Below the pieces are notes generated by a model. It did not search any database. It saw nothing but the letters and a program-made list of their open reading frames with translations, and was not told the DNA's origin. 64,000 bases of DNA from Juglans regia (lineage: Eukaryota > Streptophyta > Magnoliopsida > Fagales > Juglandaceae): positions 15,868,686-15,932,685 of the forward strand of contig NC_049909.1 of NCBI RefSeq assembly GCF_001411555.2, written 5' to 3'. Numbering within the stretch: the first letter of the stretch is position 1; each line of letters begins with the position of its first letter. The position numbers and the translations under genes are program-made. This document shows positions 12,116-23,055 of the stretch, in pieces.

Positions 12116-12465
12116 GTAAGCTTGAATCTCATGGTACATCAAATGCTTACACTTGGAGAGAGAAAAAAAGAACTTGACTACTAACATCTAGAAATTGAGA
12201 TCCTATGCAATTGTTATCGCTACTATGGTCGAAACACTGGAAAAACAAAATAAGAGCACAATGGTCCGCGCCAATGCACTAATGTAGCTCATTTAAAGGA
12301 AAATGTTACATACTACGCCTTCATCTCATTCTAACTTTGCTATAATCAAGCGGCATTAACCTTAGAATTTTCTTTTAAAAACACTCCGAATTGTCTTTAA
12401 AAAAAATAAGTGATGATCCAAGGATGATCGAATACGTCACACTTACAAAGCGAGATGAAAGTAAG
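12116..12465. other. intergenic spacer
   Basis: No gene or defined repeat was found in this stretch. Confidence 0.55.
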
Positions 12466-13137
12466 TGTGAAGGGAAAAAATTTCCATAGTCCATAAATTG
12501 GGCCTAGTCCACCAAACCACCACTAAAGACAAAAATAGAGACAAATAAGAGATAAGAAGGGGATAAGAGAGATATAAAAACTGCAAATGTCAGAGAGAGG
12601 CAAGAGGGAGACAAAAGAAATATTATGGTTGTAAAATAACAGAGTATCAGAAGAAGAAGGAGAAGTGTTCACGCAAGGAAGATCTGCTAATTTATGGCAG
12701 ACTGGCATGTACAGTAAATGGTCAGGGAAACATATAAAAGGAAATGCCTAGACAACATAAAGGATGACGATCAACAGACATATGAGGAGATTTTTCGAAT
12801 ACGAATCAATAGGGAATCGATGGAAATATATTGAGGAATAGCTCCAACTTTCTCTGTATAGTGAGATATAAGGATCCATGAGTGATTGTGTAAACAAATA
12901 TATTATAGCGGAGACTTCCCTCCCCAAACTCCCGTGGATGTAGACATATTGCCAAACCACGTAAATCTTGGTATCCATCTCTTTTTACTTTCCCTGCACT
13001 TATTTTCCATTCACCTCCATGGACATACGAACCACCACCGTACAGCCGCACCGGAACATTATTGGGAGCTCCTAATAATTCACATCGTGGCACTGCCTAC
13101 GTAAAGTTGCACAGGCCCGCGAAACACGACGTCAACA
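12466..13137 (+). repeat. 5' LTR of the LARD-type element
   Basis: The sequence begins TGTGAAGGGAAAAA and ends GTCAACA. About 515 bp of it reappears from 15447, with shared landmarks such as CACGCAAGGAAGATC, GAATCAATAGGGAATCGATG and CACGTAAATCTTGGT. The last ~155 bp have no counterpart in the 3' copy. Confidence 0.8.
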
Positions 13138-14578
13138 GTGGCGCTGTCTGTGGGATCTCTGTTGCCCCATAACCAGTGTGTCCTTCGTATGCCGGCAACA
13201 ACGCGCTCTCAGAGCTTGTGATGTGAAGAAGAACAAACTGAAGCGATGGAAGGAAGAACAGTCTGTGATAACACAGAAGAAGAACACAATGAAGGTGAAA
13301 GAATGATGATTTTTCGATGCACAGAATAAATTCCGAATAAAAAAGGAAGCATCATCCAGATAAGTACTCCATGCTTCATTACTTTTATTTTCTATTAAAC
13401 TAGTTTATGCACAGGCACATGCACATGTGGACAAAAAAACTAAACACCTAGTTGAGCAGTGCCCACCAGAACACTGTGTTGTGCACATCACACGCAGCAC
13501 TGTGCACTTAAGTGCATAGTACCATGTATGAACAGGCCATGGTACGTACCATGCATGGAGCCTAGCAGGTGCACAGGACGTGCACTCGAGCGGCACCCTA
13601 CTCTGCTGTGTGCGGCCAAAAGCTGCAGGCAGGAACTCCGAGCCATCGCACTGGCCGTCGGCATATTTTGTTGCGGCCATGGTGGTCACCGAAAGCAAAG
13701 GCCGTCCACGACGTACATGGCCACCGCGGGATATCACCCCTCAGAAGACCGTAAGGCTCACGGCTGCCAGCCATGAACCACCTGACCTTCCGGTGGACAC
13801 TACCGAGGCCGCATTAAGTTTCTGTCTCCGACCGGTTCATCCCCGTCGCCAGGGGCCGAGTGGGGTGCTCTATACTGAAATGTCATGCGCACGAGCACTG
13901 CACGGTAACCCAACTACTACACGGCTGGAGAGGGGGCCAACGCCCACCATGTGGCTCGCCGGCCCCGTCTGTCACTGCCAGAGCATCACCGGCAGCCCCT
14001 CATCCCCGGGAAGTGACCCCGAGGAAAACACACCACACACACAGCCTTGTGGTGCTACGTGGTAGCCCAGCTGCTATGCGGCATGAGAGGTGGTCAGTAC
14101 CCACCATGTGGTGCGCAGGCATTGTCTGTCTCCTTTGAGCCGATCATTGACCGGCCACTCCTTCCAGCATGGTTTCACGCGAACCACGTCTAGTAATGCC
14201 ATGGAAACAGCTCGCTCTCCAGCTTGGTCTCAGCTTTGGCACCACCTGCTTGGAAGTTAGTAGCTCAGAAACAACAGACACAGATTCTCTCAGCTTGACA
14301 TGCACGGATTCTCGCTCGGAAACTCACCTGAACGTGAAGCACCAACTCGAATCCTTCAGCTCGGAAATCATTGCACATGAAAACACCTACTCGAAAACTG
14401 CTGCACGAAGAAAACCTGCTTGGGAACTATTAGCAACCCACCATGTTCGTTAATCGCAAAATTTATGTGAATTCTGTTTCTACTAACAAAATTATTTCTA
14501 TCATTAGAACGAACCGCTGGGAGCAAAAGGTCAAGAACCGCCCGACCTACTAGAAACAAGCTTGGTCTCTAGATCGGC

Positions 14579-15012
14579 CACGAAGTATAAAGCATAGGAA
14601 CAAAGCCATGAGCTCTAACTTGCTAACAACTATTCACAACGCAAGTCCCAATGACTTGTCGAGCTTCGTGCAAAATGAGATACGTTGGTGAGGGAGCAGG
14701 GCCCTCGGGCTTTGCCAACCTATAAGTGTCAATCCACAAAATATAAAGCACAAAAACCGAGCTATGAGCTCTAACCTACTAACAGCTACTCTCAATGCAA
14801 GTCCCAATGACTTGCCGAGCTTCGTGCAAGGATGCGAAATGATGCGTTGGTGAGGGAGCAAGGCCCTCGGGCTCTACCAACCTATAATGCCAATCCACGA
14901 AGTATAAAGCACAGGAACAGAGCCATGAGCTCTGGCTTGCTAACAACTATCACAACGCAAGTCCCAATGACTTGCCGAGCTTCGTGCAAGGTTGTTGCCT
15001 ATGATGCATTGA
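14579..15012 (+). repeat. 156-160 bp tandem repeat, about 2.7 copies
   Basis: Each unit carries a GAGCTCT motif, GCAAGTCCCAATGACTTG, CGAGCTTCGTGCAA and GTTGGTGAGGGAGCA. The GCAAGTCCCA motif occurs at 14641, 14797 and 14957, spacings of 156 and 160 bp. The palindrome-like CAAGTCCCAATGACTTG is conserved best. The array sits in the non-coding interior of the LARD-type element. Confidence 0.88.
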
Positions 15013-15121
15013 CAACAAAATCTCCATCAAACATAATCTCCATCAAACAAAATCTCAATCAACGAAATCTCCATCAAACAGAATCTCCATCAACAGAATA
15101 TCCATCGAACAAAATCGAGTC

Positions 15122-15312
15122 AATCTCCCGCACCATTCGAGCTCCGCACTCGTGAGCGCTTTATGCGGTCAAGTCCACCTCCCATACCATTCGAGCTCCG
15201 CGCTCGCGCTTTACGCGGTCGAGTCCATCTATCGCTCCATTCGAGCTCCGCACCCGCGCTTTACGCATTCGAGTACATCTCCTGCACCATTCGAGCTTCG
15301 CACTCGTAGCAT
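15122..15312 (+). repeat. 50-54 bp tandem repeat, about four copies
   Basis: Units share CCATTCGAGCTCCGC followed by CGCGCTTTACGC and a GTCGAGT-like spacer. The CCATTCG motif occurs at about 15133, 15187, 15237 and 15287. This is a second, distinct array in the same LARD interior, just before its 3' LTR. Confidence 0.85.
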
Positions 15313-15446
15313 ATGCGTACTCGTTAAATGCTGGATATCAATTTGCAAATCCGTTCACCTTCAACGTACCCCCAGGCCAAAGATTCTCATAAGGAAAAAC
15401 TTTCGTAATTTCCAGTCCACAAGTGTGCTAAAAATTAGCGGAGTTC

Positions 15447-15936
15447 TGTGAAGGGGAAAAATGCCCATAACCCATAAATTGGGCATAGCCCACCAAGCCA
15501 TCACTAAAGACAAAAAAAGAAACAAAGAAGAAGATAAGAAAGATATAAGGGTTGCAAATGTCAGAGGGAGACAATAGAGATATTAGGGCTATAAAATGGC
15601 AGAGAATCAGAAGAAAAAGGAGAAGTGTACACGCAAGGAAGATCCGCCAATTCATGGCAGGCTGACATATACAGTAAAGAGTCAAGTAAACATATAAAAG
15701 GGGATGTCCAGACAACATAAATGAGGACGATCAATAGACAGATGAGGGAATTTTTTGTATACGAATCAATAGGGAATCGATGAAAATATATTGAGGAAGA
15801 GCTCCAACCTTCTCTATACAGTGAGATATGAGGATCTATAAGTGATTGTAAACAGATATATTATAGTGGAGACTTCCCTCTCCAAACCCTTATGGACGTA
15901 GGCATATTGCCGAACCACGTAAATCTTGGTGTTCAT
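15447..15936 (+). repeat. 3' LTR of the LARD-type element, truncated
   Basis: It starts TGTGAAGGGGAAAAATG and follows the 5' LTR up to the CGTAAATCTTGGT motif. It then stops near 15936, lacking about 155 bp that the 5' copy has. What follows (GATGTAATATATAAC) is unrelated, so the end was deleted or displaced. Confidence 0.75.
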
Positions 15937-16162
15937 CTGATGTAATATATAACATTACTCCGTTTAAAAATGTTGAATCATTTAGAAGAACAAACCAAGC
16001 TTATACTAAAATGAAAGCAAAATGACTATTTAGTTGAAGAGCCACCACTATTGTGTCACCCATAAATCCCATGAGATCCCAACGAATAATAATCGAGACA
16101 CCAACACAACAGAAAGTTAATTAGTATGAAGGGAAAGCAAGTTAAGCAACACATAGTAGAAA

Positions 16163-16166
16163 TACA

Positions 16167-16216
<50 letters not shown>
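16163..16216. repeat. (TACA)n(TA)n compound microsatellite
   Basis: About eight TACA units pass directly into about eleven TA units. A reading frame across it gives alternating Tyr/Ile and is not coding. Confidence 0.95.
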
Positions 16217-16824
16217 AAAGGAGCAGAGAACAGGCCACAATGCAAAATACAGAAGATTCCATCACTTTTTTTTACAGATATTCTTCTTCTTTAATTCAAT
16301 TATTAGATTTACATATCAGAGAAAAACTTCAGTTATACTAAAATAATAATGAAATTAAAGGAATGAAAAAAAAAAAACAGAAATCAAAGAAGAGGGTATA
16401 GGTAGGTCCATTTGACACCAAGGCAAAAGACATGAGAAGTCTGCAATGGGCTGGTAAGCCTACATCTCTCTCTCTCTCTCTGTCTCGGCAACCGTTATAT
16501 CTCCTCGAGCATTGAGATTGCCACTCCAGGAGAGGGTAAAACAGATGCACTGATTTCATACAGAGAAATGGAATTTTCGTACTCAGATAACTGATCAGAA
16601 TTGACGAAAAAACATAATTGTAGTGAAGAAGGAAATTAACCACTGTACACGAGTGGAACTAATCTGAATTCTAAACAATCAGAGGAGATTGAAAGGAAAA
16701 GACCACAAAACAAAAATGAAAAGAGAATAACTCAGCACAGAAGAAAATTTAGAAGTGACCCAAAAAGAGCCATACTTTGTCCCCTTCTACCACCTATGGC
16801 AGAGTGTGTGTGTGCGGGCGTGTG

Positions 16825-16827
<3 letters not shown>

Positions 16828-16855
<28 letters not shown>
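16828..16855. repeat. (GA)n microsatellite
   Basis: This short GA run is preceded by a GTGTGTGTG tract. Confidence 0.9.
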
Positions 16856-16858
<3 letters not shown>

Positions 16859-17078
16859 AGGTAAGACAGCTACTTTCAGCACAAGACTGGCCAGACATCA
16901 AGGATATCCATGAGAAAGCACAGAACCTACATCACTTGTAAAAGAAAGGGTTAGACAATCAACACAAAAAGAAAAAACGGTTTGCATCAAGGACTTCTAA
17001 TTATCGAAACATTAATCCAAAATAATAAAAATGTTAAAGTTATATGCCAGATCAAAACAAAAATTTACACCATGAATC

Positions 17079-18554
17079 CTAGTGTCCTTTCCACCTCCTT
17101 GAAAGACTATCAAATTTGTCCCTTGCAGCTCTATCCTCCTTCTTATAGAAAGCATTCTTCAATTTTGCCATTGTTGTCTCATATATACTTACTCTTCTGT
17201 CAAGCATATCATCAGCAAACCTCCTTGTCTCCGACAATCTACCTAAGTTACAAAGACCAAGGAGCAAAGCATTTGCACTTTCATCAAGATGCTTGACATT
17301 GTTCTCAATCATGTAGTTCCAAATCTCAATGGCTGTTTCAGGGTCATAGCCTTCAAACAACATAGTGATGGCTGTTGCGCAATTAGAATGCGTAGGTGAC
17401 CATTCATTTTTAATCATCTCGACAAAGAATTTACCCACCTCATGAACCTTATTGTTTCTAATCAGGCATTTAAATATCATGTTATAACTTAAACTATCAG
17501 GAAAAACACCATCAAAGGGCATCTCATCCAGGAGCCGAAACGCATTATCGATATCATTATTGTTGCAGAGAAAACCAATCATCTTATTATACATGATCAA
17601 CTTGGGCACCGAACCACTTCCAACCATAATATCCCACAATGGCATTGCGTGGCTCGAATCTTTTAGCTCAATAAGTATATCGAGAGCATCGGAAAAGAAT
17701 TTCAAACCTGGCAAACAATTATTTTCCTTCATAACTTGAAGAAACTTGATGGCCTCTTCGAACTGCGCCTCCCGCAAAAGCATCTTCAAGAATGCCTCAT
17801 AAGTTGACATATACTGCGGGCTCCAACCGAGGCGGATCACCATTTCCTCAAAGGTGCGCTTGGCTTGTGCTACATCGCCTTCCTTCCGCCAACCTTCCAA
17901 CAAAACGGCGAACGTGTCCCCATCTGGGGGAATCTTCACTTTGATCCTATCGAAGAACTCCAACGCCTTCACCGTTTGATTTTCCTCGCGGCAAATCACG
18001 CTCAACAGCAGATTCACCGCAAGGACATCTGCTTGAATTCCGTACCTATCCATCACATCAAAGCTCATCCCGGCCTCGTTAAATCTCCGGACCATGCAAT
18101 AACTCCCAAAGACGGACTCGAATGTGGCCATCGAGACCATTCTTTCCTCCTTCATGGACCGCACCGCGTCCCACATGGGGTCGAACAGCTGATTCTTGCC
18201 AAGCAAGTCGACCATGAGGTTCCACGCATCAGCGGAGTGCTTCTGAGCCCGGCCGGCCCACCGGAAGAACTTCACAGCAGAGGAAGGGTAATGGTAGGAA
18301 AATTTGAGGACTTCCTGGACGATTTCCGTTGAGGGAGAGATTCCGGTGGAGGAGAGTGCAGATTCGATGTCATGGGGAGAGACACGGGTAAGGATTTCGC
18401 AAATGGTTCGGGCGGCGGAGGAAATTTCCGGTGCGTCGAGGTGGGATGGGAATTGGTGAATAGGAAGAAGTGGTTTTAGGGGTGAAGTTGAATTTGTCGG
18501 GATTTGTGACAAGGATGAAGAAGAGGTATTGGGGTTCACAGCCATAGCCTCCAT
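17079..18554 (-). CDS. P-class pentatricopeptide repeat (PPR) protein
   Basis: This is a 491-residue, single-exon frame. The first ~45 residues are rich in Ser, Thr, Pro and Asn with few acidic residues, compatible with an organelle transit peptide. From about residue 107 to the C-terminus there is a series of degenerate 35-residue helical hairpins; examples are DAWNLMVDLLGKNQLFD, TFAVLLEGWRKEGDVAQA and SYNMIFKCLIRNNKVHEV. No E, DYW or SMR domain follows, so it is P-class. Such proteins bind organellar RNA and affect its stability, splicing or translation. The region before the repeats (IESALSSTGISPSTEIVQEV ... FFRWAG) is typical of mitochondrial P-class PPRs, but I cannot name the orthologue. 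The start is the first Met. A site II promoter cluster lies about 250 bp upstream. The frame is intact and no transposon lies within it. Confidence 0.95.
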   Translation of the reverse strand: MEAMAVNPNTSSSSLSQIPTNSTSPLKPLLPIHQFPSHLDAPEISSAARTICEILTRVSPHDIESALSSTGISPSTEIVQEVLKFSYHYPSSAVKFFRWAGRAQKHSADAWNLMVDLLGKNQLFDPMWDAVRSMKEERMVSMATFESVFGSYCMVRRFNEAGMSFDVMDRYGIQADVLAVNLLLSVICREENQTVKALEFFDRIKVKIPPDGDTFAVLLEGWRKEGDVAQAKRTFEEMVIRLGWSPQYMSTYEAFLKMLLREAQFEEAIKFLQVMKENNCLPGLKFFSDALDILIELKDSSHAMPLWDIMVGSGSVPKLIMYNKMIGFLCNNNDIDNAFRLLDEMPFDGVFPDSLSYNMIFKCLIRNNKVHEVGKFFVEMIKNEWSPTHSNCATAITMLFEGYDPETAIEIWNYMIENNVKHLDESANALLLGLCNLGRLSETRRFADDMLDRRVSIYETTMAKLKNAFYKKEDRAARDKFDSLSRRWKGH

Positions 18555-18802
18555 TTGGTGTCAAAGGAGGAAACGGTTTAACCCTAGAATCAAATTCAAT
18601 GTATAATTTACAAAAAAGCAAACGAAAATGGAGAATAAAGTAAGAGAAGGGAATCGGAAACGGAGAACCTTGGAGGCGAGAGTAAGATGATGTTGGATTC
18701 AGCTGCAGGAATGACCGGAGATTCCAGCTGAACTGACTGAGGTTTTCCGAAGAGATGAACACGTACGTAGGAATAATGCCTACTCGCCAACGGTTAATTG
18801 TC

Positions 18803-18835
18803 GGCCCATTTAGATGGGCTGGGCTGGGCTGGGCT
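18803..18835. promoter_or_regulatory. site II (TGGGCY) cluster upstream of the PPR gene
   Basis: One GGCCCA and four overlapping TGGGCT motifs lie within 33 bp, about 250 bp upstream of the PPR start codon. TGGGCY/GGCCCA elements are bound by TCP factors and are enriched in promoters of nuclear genes for mitochondrial, plastid and ribosomal proteins. The role here is inferred from motif and position only. Confidence 0.6.
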
Positions 18836-19249
18836 ATTTAAAGAATGCACATTCATCTAAAAGAATAGTAAGCCCAAGGGAAAACAACGATTTTTTTGAC
18901 ATCAAATACACACGAATTTCATTTCTTAATTATTTTTTTAGATTTGTCATGAATCCAATATTCATGTACATAAGATTCGGAAGGCATTACAGAGTAGTGA
19001 ATTCAACCATGAAGAGTGATGAATTTTGTTTTCTCTTTTTAAAAAAGAAAAACGGCACTTCCAATTTTATTCATAATCCTCATTTTTTGCAGAGTAATAC
19101 CTTTTAAAAAAAAAGAACTTGGAGATTACAAAAATTTCAAAACCAAGCTTTGAAGAACAACTATATCTTTATAATGTGTTAATTACAATCATAGTCTATA
19201 CTCAAAGAAAAAAGTTAGAAGCTACGTACAAAATCATCTAATGATGGTG

Positions 19250-19440
19250 CTTAAGGTTGTATTTGGGTAGTGTAATGATATCACATCACTCTATTACTAT
19301 TTATTGTTTTATTATGAATTTTCACATACTTTTCACTAGTTTTTACTATTATTGATTACAATTCAATATTTTATCATTATTTTTATTTACTACTATTCAC
19401 AGATTATCTGAGATTATCTCACTATCCAAACAAACCCTGA
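19250..19440. mobile_element. MITE, Harbinger/Tourist-like, about 190 bp
   Basis: The left end is GGTTGTATTTGGGTAGTG. The right end, reverse-complemented, is GGGTTTGTTTGGATAGTG, so the termini match imperfectly over 18 bp. The interior is AT-rich and shares the TACTATTCAC(A)GAT(T)ATCTGAGATTA block with the relic at 11485-11772, so the two belong to one family. It has no coding capacity and the target duplication is unclear. Confidence 0.6.
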
Positions 19441-19807
19441 ATCGAGATAATCTCAAAACGTCTATCCTTATATACTCCCCAAAGCCAATGATAACATTTA
19501 AATAGCTAAAGAATAAGTATTTGAAACACTAAATACCCATTTTTTTGCAAGATGAAGAAGTTTTACTACTCTTAGTGCTTCTTCTCATTTACACAAAGCT
19601 ATACATTGACCCTCATAGTAGTTAACTTTTTTATTTTTATGAACTCAGGTGTTGATCATTTATGTTGTGAAGGGACAATGCATGGACAAAGACACTTAAT
19701 TGGTAAGTGTACCTGTCATATTATTGTAAGGGTAATGCTATTATGTCCTTTTTTATTTATATAACACACAAAGCTATAATATGGTGCTACGCGGCTTATT
19801 AAAAAAA

Positions 19808-19980
19808 GAGTAATGCTATATATAGTTGTAGAATACGTAAACATCGTACAGTTATTTTGAAAAAAAATAGAGCCCACTATTAAAAAATTAATTTATTTTC
19901 ATGTGGATCCCATATTTATTCACTTTTTTCAAAGCGACTGTACGGCGCTTGCACATTCACGACTGCAAGTATCATTTCTC
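19808..19980. mobile_element. Mutator-like foldback MITE, 173 bp
   Basis: The left half begins GAGTAATGCTATATATAG and the right half ends AAGTATCATTTCTC. Reverse-complementing the right half gives a close match to the left for about 60 bp (for example ATCGTACAGTTATTTTGAAAA against GCCGTACAGTCGCTTTGAAAA). The whole element can therefore fold into a hairpin. The flanking 9-mers are TTAAAAAAA and TTAAAAACA (eight of nine), matching the 9-bp duplication of Mutator-like elements. It has no coding capacity. Confidence 0.7.
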
Positions 19981-20559
19981 TTAAAAACAACTAAAACACA
20001 AACATAAAAGTGTATAGAGAACCTAGGGTTTTAGCCTTCCTAATCTCTTTTTGTATTTTCGAACACCATTTTGTTTTGAATAATATATATATATATATAT
20101 TTTTAGAAAAATAATTGTATGACAACCAAATATGCCAACCAAATATGACCACTAGTTGATTATGTAAAAACGTTTAATCATGTTGGAGTTATTTCAGATC
20201 CATGGCGTTTTAATTAGCCAACTTGATCGATCTGTCTAATGTTTTAGCGTTTCTTCATTGAATTTTCGGCGAAGAGTGTGGCCTTTATATACCGATTGAG
20301 CAGTGTGCTGGTTTTGTAGATAATTCGGCCTAGTGGCTCTGATTAATACATGATTTTGGCCCGTATAAAGGCATTATATTATATATATATATTATTTCGC
20401 ATTGCGGGTACGCTTTAATACATTTCTCTCATTTAATAATATAAGTTTCTCATTAATAAATTGTCATGGTGCTTCTAATGATTATATATCACTTTCGTCC
20501 TATAGTACATATAATATAGCCTGTCTGGATCGTGCTCCCCTAGTACATATAATATATCA

Positions 20560-21597
20560 TTTCAGTGATTATATTAATGTGCTCAAAGAATTGAGAGTGA
20601 ATGATATAAACTAGAAACATGAAGAGAAATTTTTGAAATGGTTTGAACAACGTGTAATGATATTACAAATGCAAGTTTGTACTAAATCAAAAAATACATT
20701 AGATTGTTTATTTTTAGATGTTTATATATTATTTAATATGTCAGTTGTACAAATGCATGTGAGTAATCTAAATGATATATCGGATGAATTGTATGCACCG
20801 GCGCGTGGCTTTCTCGAGACAGGCTGCTCGATATTCTGCATGTATTTCTCGAGGAAGTAGGTATCACACAATAGATCGAGAATACTATAGAAAAATACAA
20901 AATAGTGGTGTCCTAGTCGAAGGAAGTCATGATAGAGACAATGTTGATTTCTATGAGGTTATTATCGATATAATTGGAATGATATATTTGTGGGAGTTTG
21001 TGGTGTATTTATTTAAGTATGATTGATGTGATTTAAGCAATCCTCGAAGGGGAAAACGTCATTATGAATATTTTCTAAATATTAATACATTAAAAAATGG
21101 TACGAAAATGATCATTTTATTTTGGCTTTTAAAACATCTCAAGCATTCTATTTAGACGATTCTGAGTTAGGGAATGAATGACAAGTAGTACAAAAAGTTT
21201 CTCTAAGAAATATATATGACGTTATCCCTGAGGCGGAGGGACAAGATGAAGAAGAAGATAATCCATTTACTCAAGAAGCATACCAAGAGAGTCAACTCGT
21301 CTTTAACTTATTTGTAGATTGGAGTCGATATGAGATGACCCCATTATATGGGGAAGATATTGAGGCTGAAATTGTTGATGCAATAGTTGAGCAAAATGTT
21401 GAGTCATCTAAAGTATCTACAGATAATGAGAGCGAATCTACAAATGAAATTGATACAGAAGACTCACCGATTTTGTATTTACATTACACAGTATCTCGAA
21501 ATTATGCCACCGAAGAGAAAGGAAGTTTGCATCTCATCGCCACCTGTTTCTAACTCTTCGTCTGATTCACCACTAGAGACTGACTATACAGAATAAG
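20560..21597 (+). pseudogene. CACTA (En/Spm) TNP2-type transposase, 3' part with DUF4216
   Basis: The translated pieces match the C-terminal part of CACTA transposase proteins. A KWFEQRV segment is followed by an ELYAPARG motif, then the DUF4216-like signature RYHTIDREYYRKIQNSGVLV and VDFYEVIIDIIGMIYL, then a TSV-NT-like stretch ending with an acidic tail (EEEDNPFTQEAYQ). Stop codons and frameshifts interrupt it (for example after VYLFKYD near 21024). The DDE catalytic domain that should lie upstream is not recognisable. Pieces sit in at least two frames. The TNPA-like gene follows in the same direction, which is normal CACTA order. Confidence 0.75.
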
Positions 21598-21723
21598 GTA
21601 TATATCTAATCTAATACTCATGTTTTTCAATTAAAATAATTGATAATTGATACAAGATAAATAACTAAATATTTTATAGAGTTAACAGTACAATTTCATC
21701 AAAGTCAAGGCACAACTAAAAAC

Positions 21724-22997
21724 ATGACGTTAGAGAAATATCATAAATTGGGTAAGATTAAGGTTAACATTCCTGATGAACATACCGGAAGCGAGGGACA
21801 ACAAGCAGCTTGGCTTGCATCGCAAGTGTGTGCTTTTACACGGACTTATACACCTTTGGCTATGAGTTCATGGCATAAAGTCCTACAATATGTGAAAGTG
21901 CTTATAAAGAAGCGTTGGTTGGTACGTAATATTTAAATAATTAATTTATATTAATATTATTTAATATTCTAAGTGATAATATATGTGTATATATTTTTTC
22001 AATGATGATTTCGAACTAAATTTTGATACGAGAGAGGAGCGTAAGACTGTCGATGAGTTTATGTGTAATGCATTCTGTAAGTATAAGATAATGTGTCATG
22101 AGCATTACAATAAGTACGATAACAAGGAAGATGCACGCTAACATCATTTTCAGGATGTCCGATCTTCTGATTGGGAAAAACTTTACGACATGTTTGAGGA
22201 TCCATCATATAAGGTAAATTAAATGAATTTTTTGTGTCCTATTTATAATTTTTCCTTATTATTATTTACAACTTCTATGCTAGAACGAAGTTCTATAAAC
22301 AAAACAAATAAATCGAAGTTGAAGATTCATCATCATGCAGGTTTAAGATCTTTCCATTGCCTCTCTATGAAATTGGTAGTATACTTTTTATTTTATATAG
22401 TTTGTTTTTTGGAAGTACTCATTTTAATATTGACTTTATATCTTAACAATGTCTCTTATAACAAGAGTCAGACACCAATTATGATTTGACAAAATTATAT
22501 GCTGCATCACATACTGATTGTAATGGATAGTGGACTCATCCCGATACTTGTGAAAATTATGTAAGTATTATAATCTATTTTAATTAAACATATTTGAATA
22601 TTTGTGACGATATTAATTCTTTATGTGTGTAGTAATTCTTTATGACGATATTTTAGCCTACGTGCTGAAATTGTTTCAGATAAAAATTCCTCAACAAGTG
22701 ATGTTGAAATTTTTACACAAGTTCTGAGTCAACGTTCAGGATATTTGAAGGGTTTGGGTCGTTGTGTAAAGTCTTCTAGTTGTTCCTCAAAGTCAAGTAC
22801 CTCTATAGCGTTATAATGTGAATTTCAGGATCAAATAATTTACTACAAGACAATATGAGTTAGAAGCTTAATTGGCGAAATAAGGAGACATGGAGATGCG
22901 CATGAAACAACAAGAAGAACAACAAGAAGAGTTAGGGAGAGAGATGCAACTCCAAATACAGATGCTTATGCAACAGTTCAAGCCTCCAAGCAACTGA
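21724..22997 (+). pseudogene. CACTA TNPA-like protein (transposase_24 family), disrupted
   Basis: The first piece (21724-21936) carries GKIKVNIPDEHTGSEG and ASQVCAFTRTYTPLAMSSW, the signature of the plant transposase_24 (Ptta/En/Spm) domain. Further pieces follow after AT-rich gaps that look like introns: DDFELNFDTREERKTVDEF, SSDWEKLYDMFEDP, NKSKLKIHHHAGLRSF, and a C-terminal basic/Gln-rich coiled region ending near 22997. Stops and frame changes occur throughout, so it is a relic. The element is cut at its right by the Gypsy-like LTR at 23056, and no GTAGTG terminus is visible. Confidence 0.75.
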
Positions 22998-23055
22998 TTT
23001 TCATGTTTTGTATACATTTTGGGATTTAAGTATAAAATTATGTATGGATTATAGT

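Larger units (their letters stand above)
12466..15936 (+). mobile_element. non-autonomous LARD-type LTR element
   Basis: A 672-bp 5' LTR (12466-13137) is followed by a primer-site region beginning GTGGCGCTGTCTGTGGG, then a GC-rich internal domain of about 2.3 kb with no gag or pol domain, then a truncated 3' LTR (15447 to about 15936). The two LTR copies are clearly homologous but have many substitutions and indels, so the insertion is old. The LTR end (ACACGACGTCAACA) and the primer site resemble those of the Gypsy-like element at 23056-27700, which suggests it depends on a related Gypsy lineage. Long non-coding internal domains with tandem arrays are typical of LARD elements. The ends of the 3' side are eroded and no target duplication was found. 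Confidence 0.8.
15937..17078. other. spacer downstream of the PPR gene
   Basis: No gene is supported. The right part probably contains the 3' untranslated region of the minus-strand PPR gene. Microsatellites are present: (TACA)n at 16163-16193 running into (TA)n to 16216, a short CT run near 16468, and (GA)n at 16828-16855. Confidence 0.55.
18836..20559. other. intergenic spacer with MITEs
   Basis: No gene is supported. The stretch contains one Harbinger-like MITE (19250-19440), one Mutator-like foldback MITE (19808-19980) and a short TA run near 20080-20101. Confidence 0.6.

Noticed and set aside
13405..14453. Cluster of overlapping open frames on both strands
   Set aside because: The region is the GC-rich non-coding interior of a LARD-type element. 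Frames overlap in all directions, have no domains and coincide with repeats.
17865..18332. 155-residue plus-strand open frame within the PPR gene
   Set aside because: It is antisense to the PPR frame, which has clear repeat motifs. The plus-strand frame shows none.
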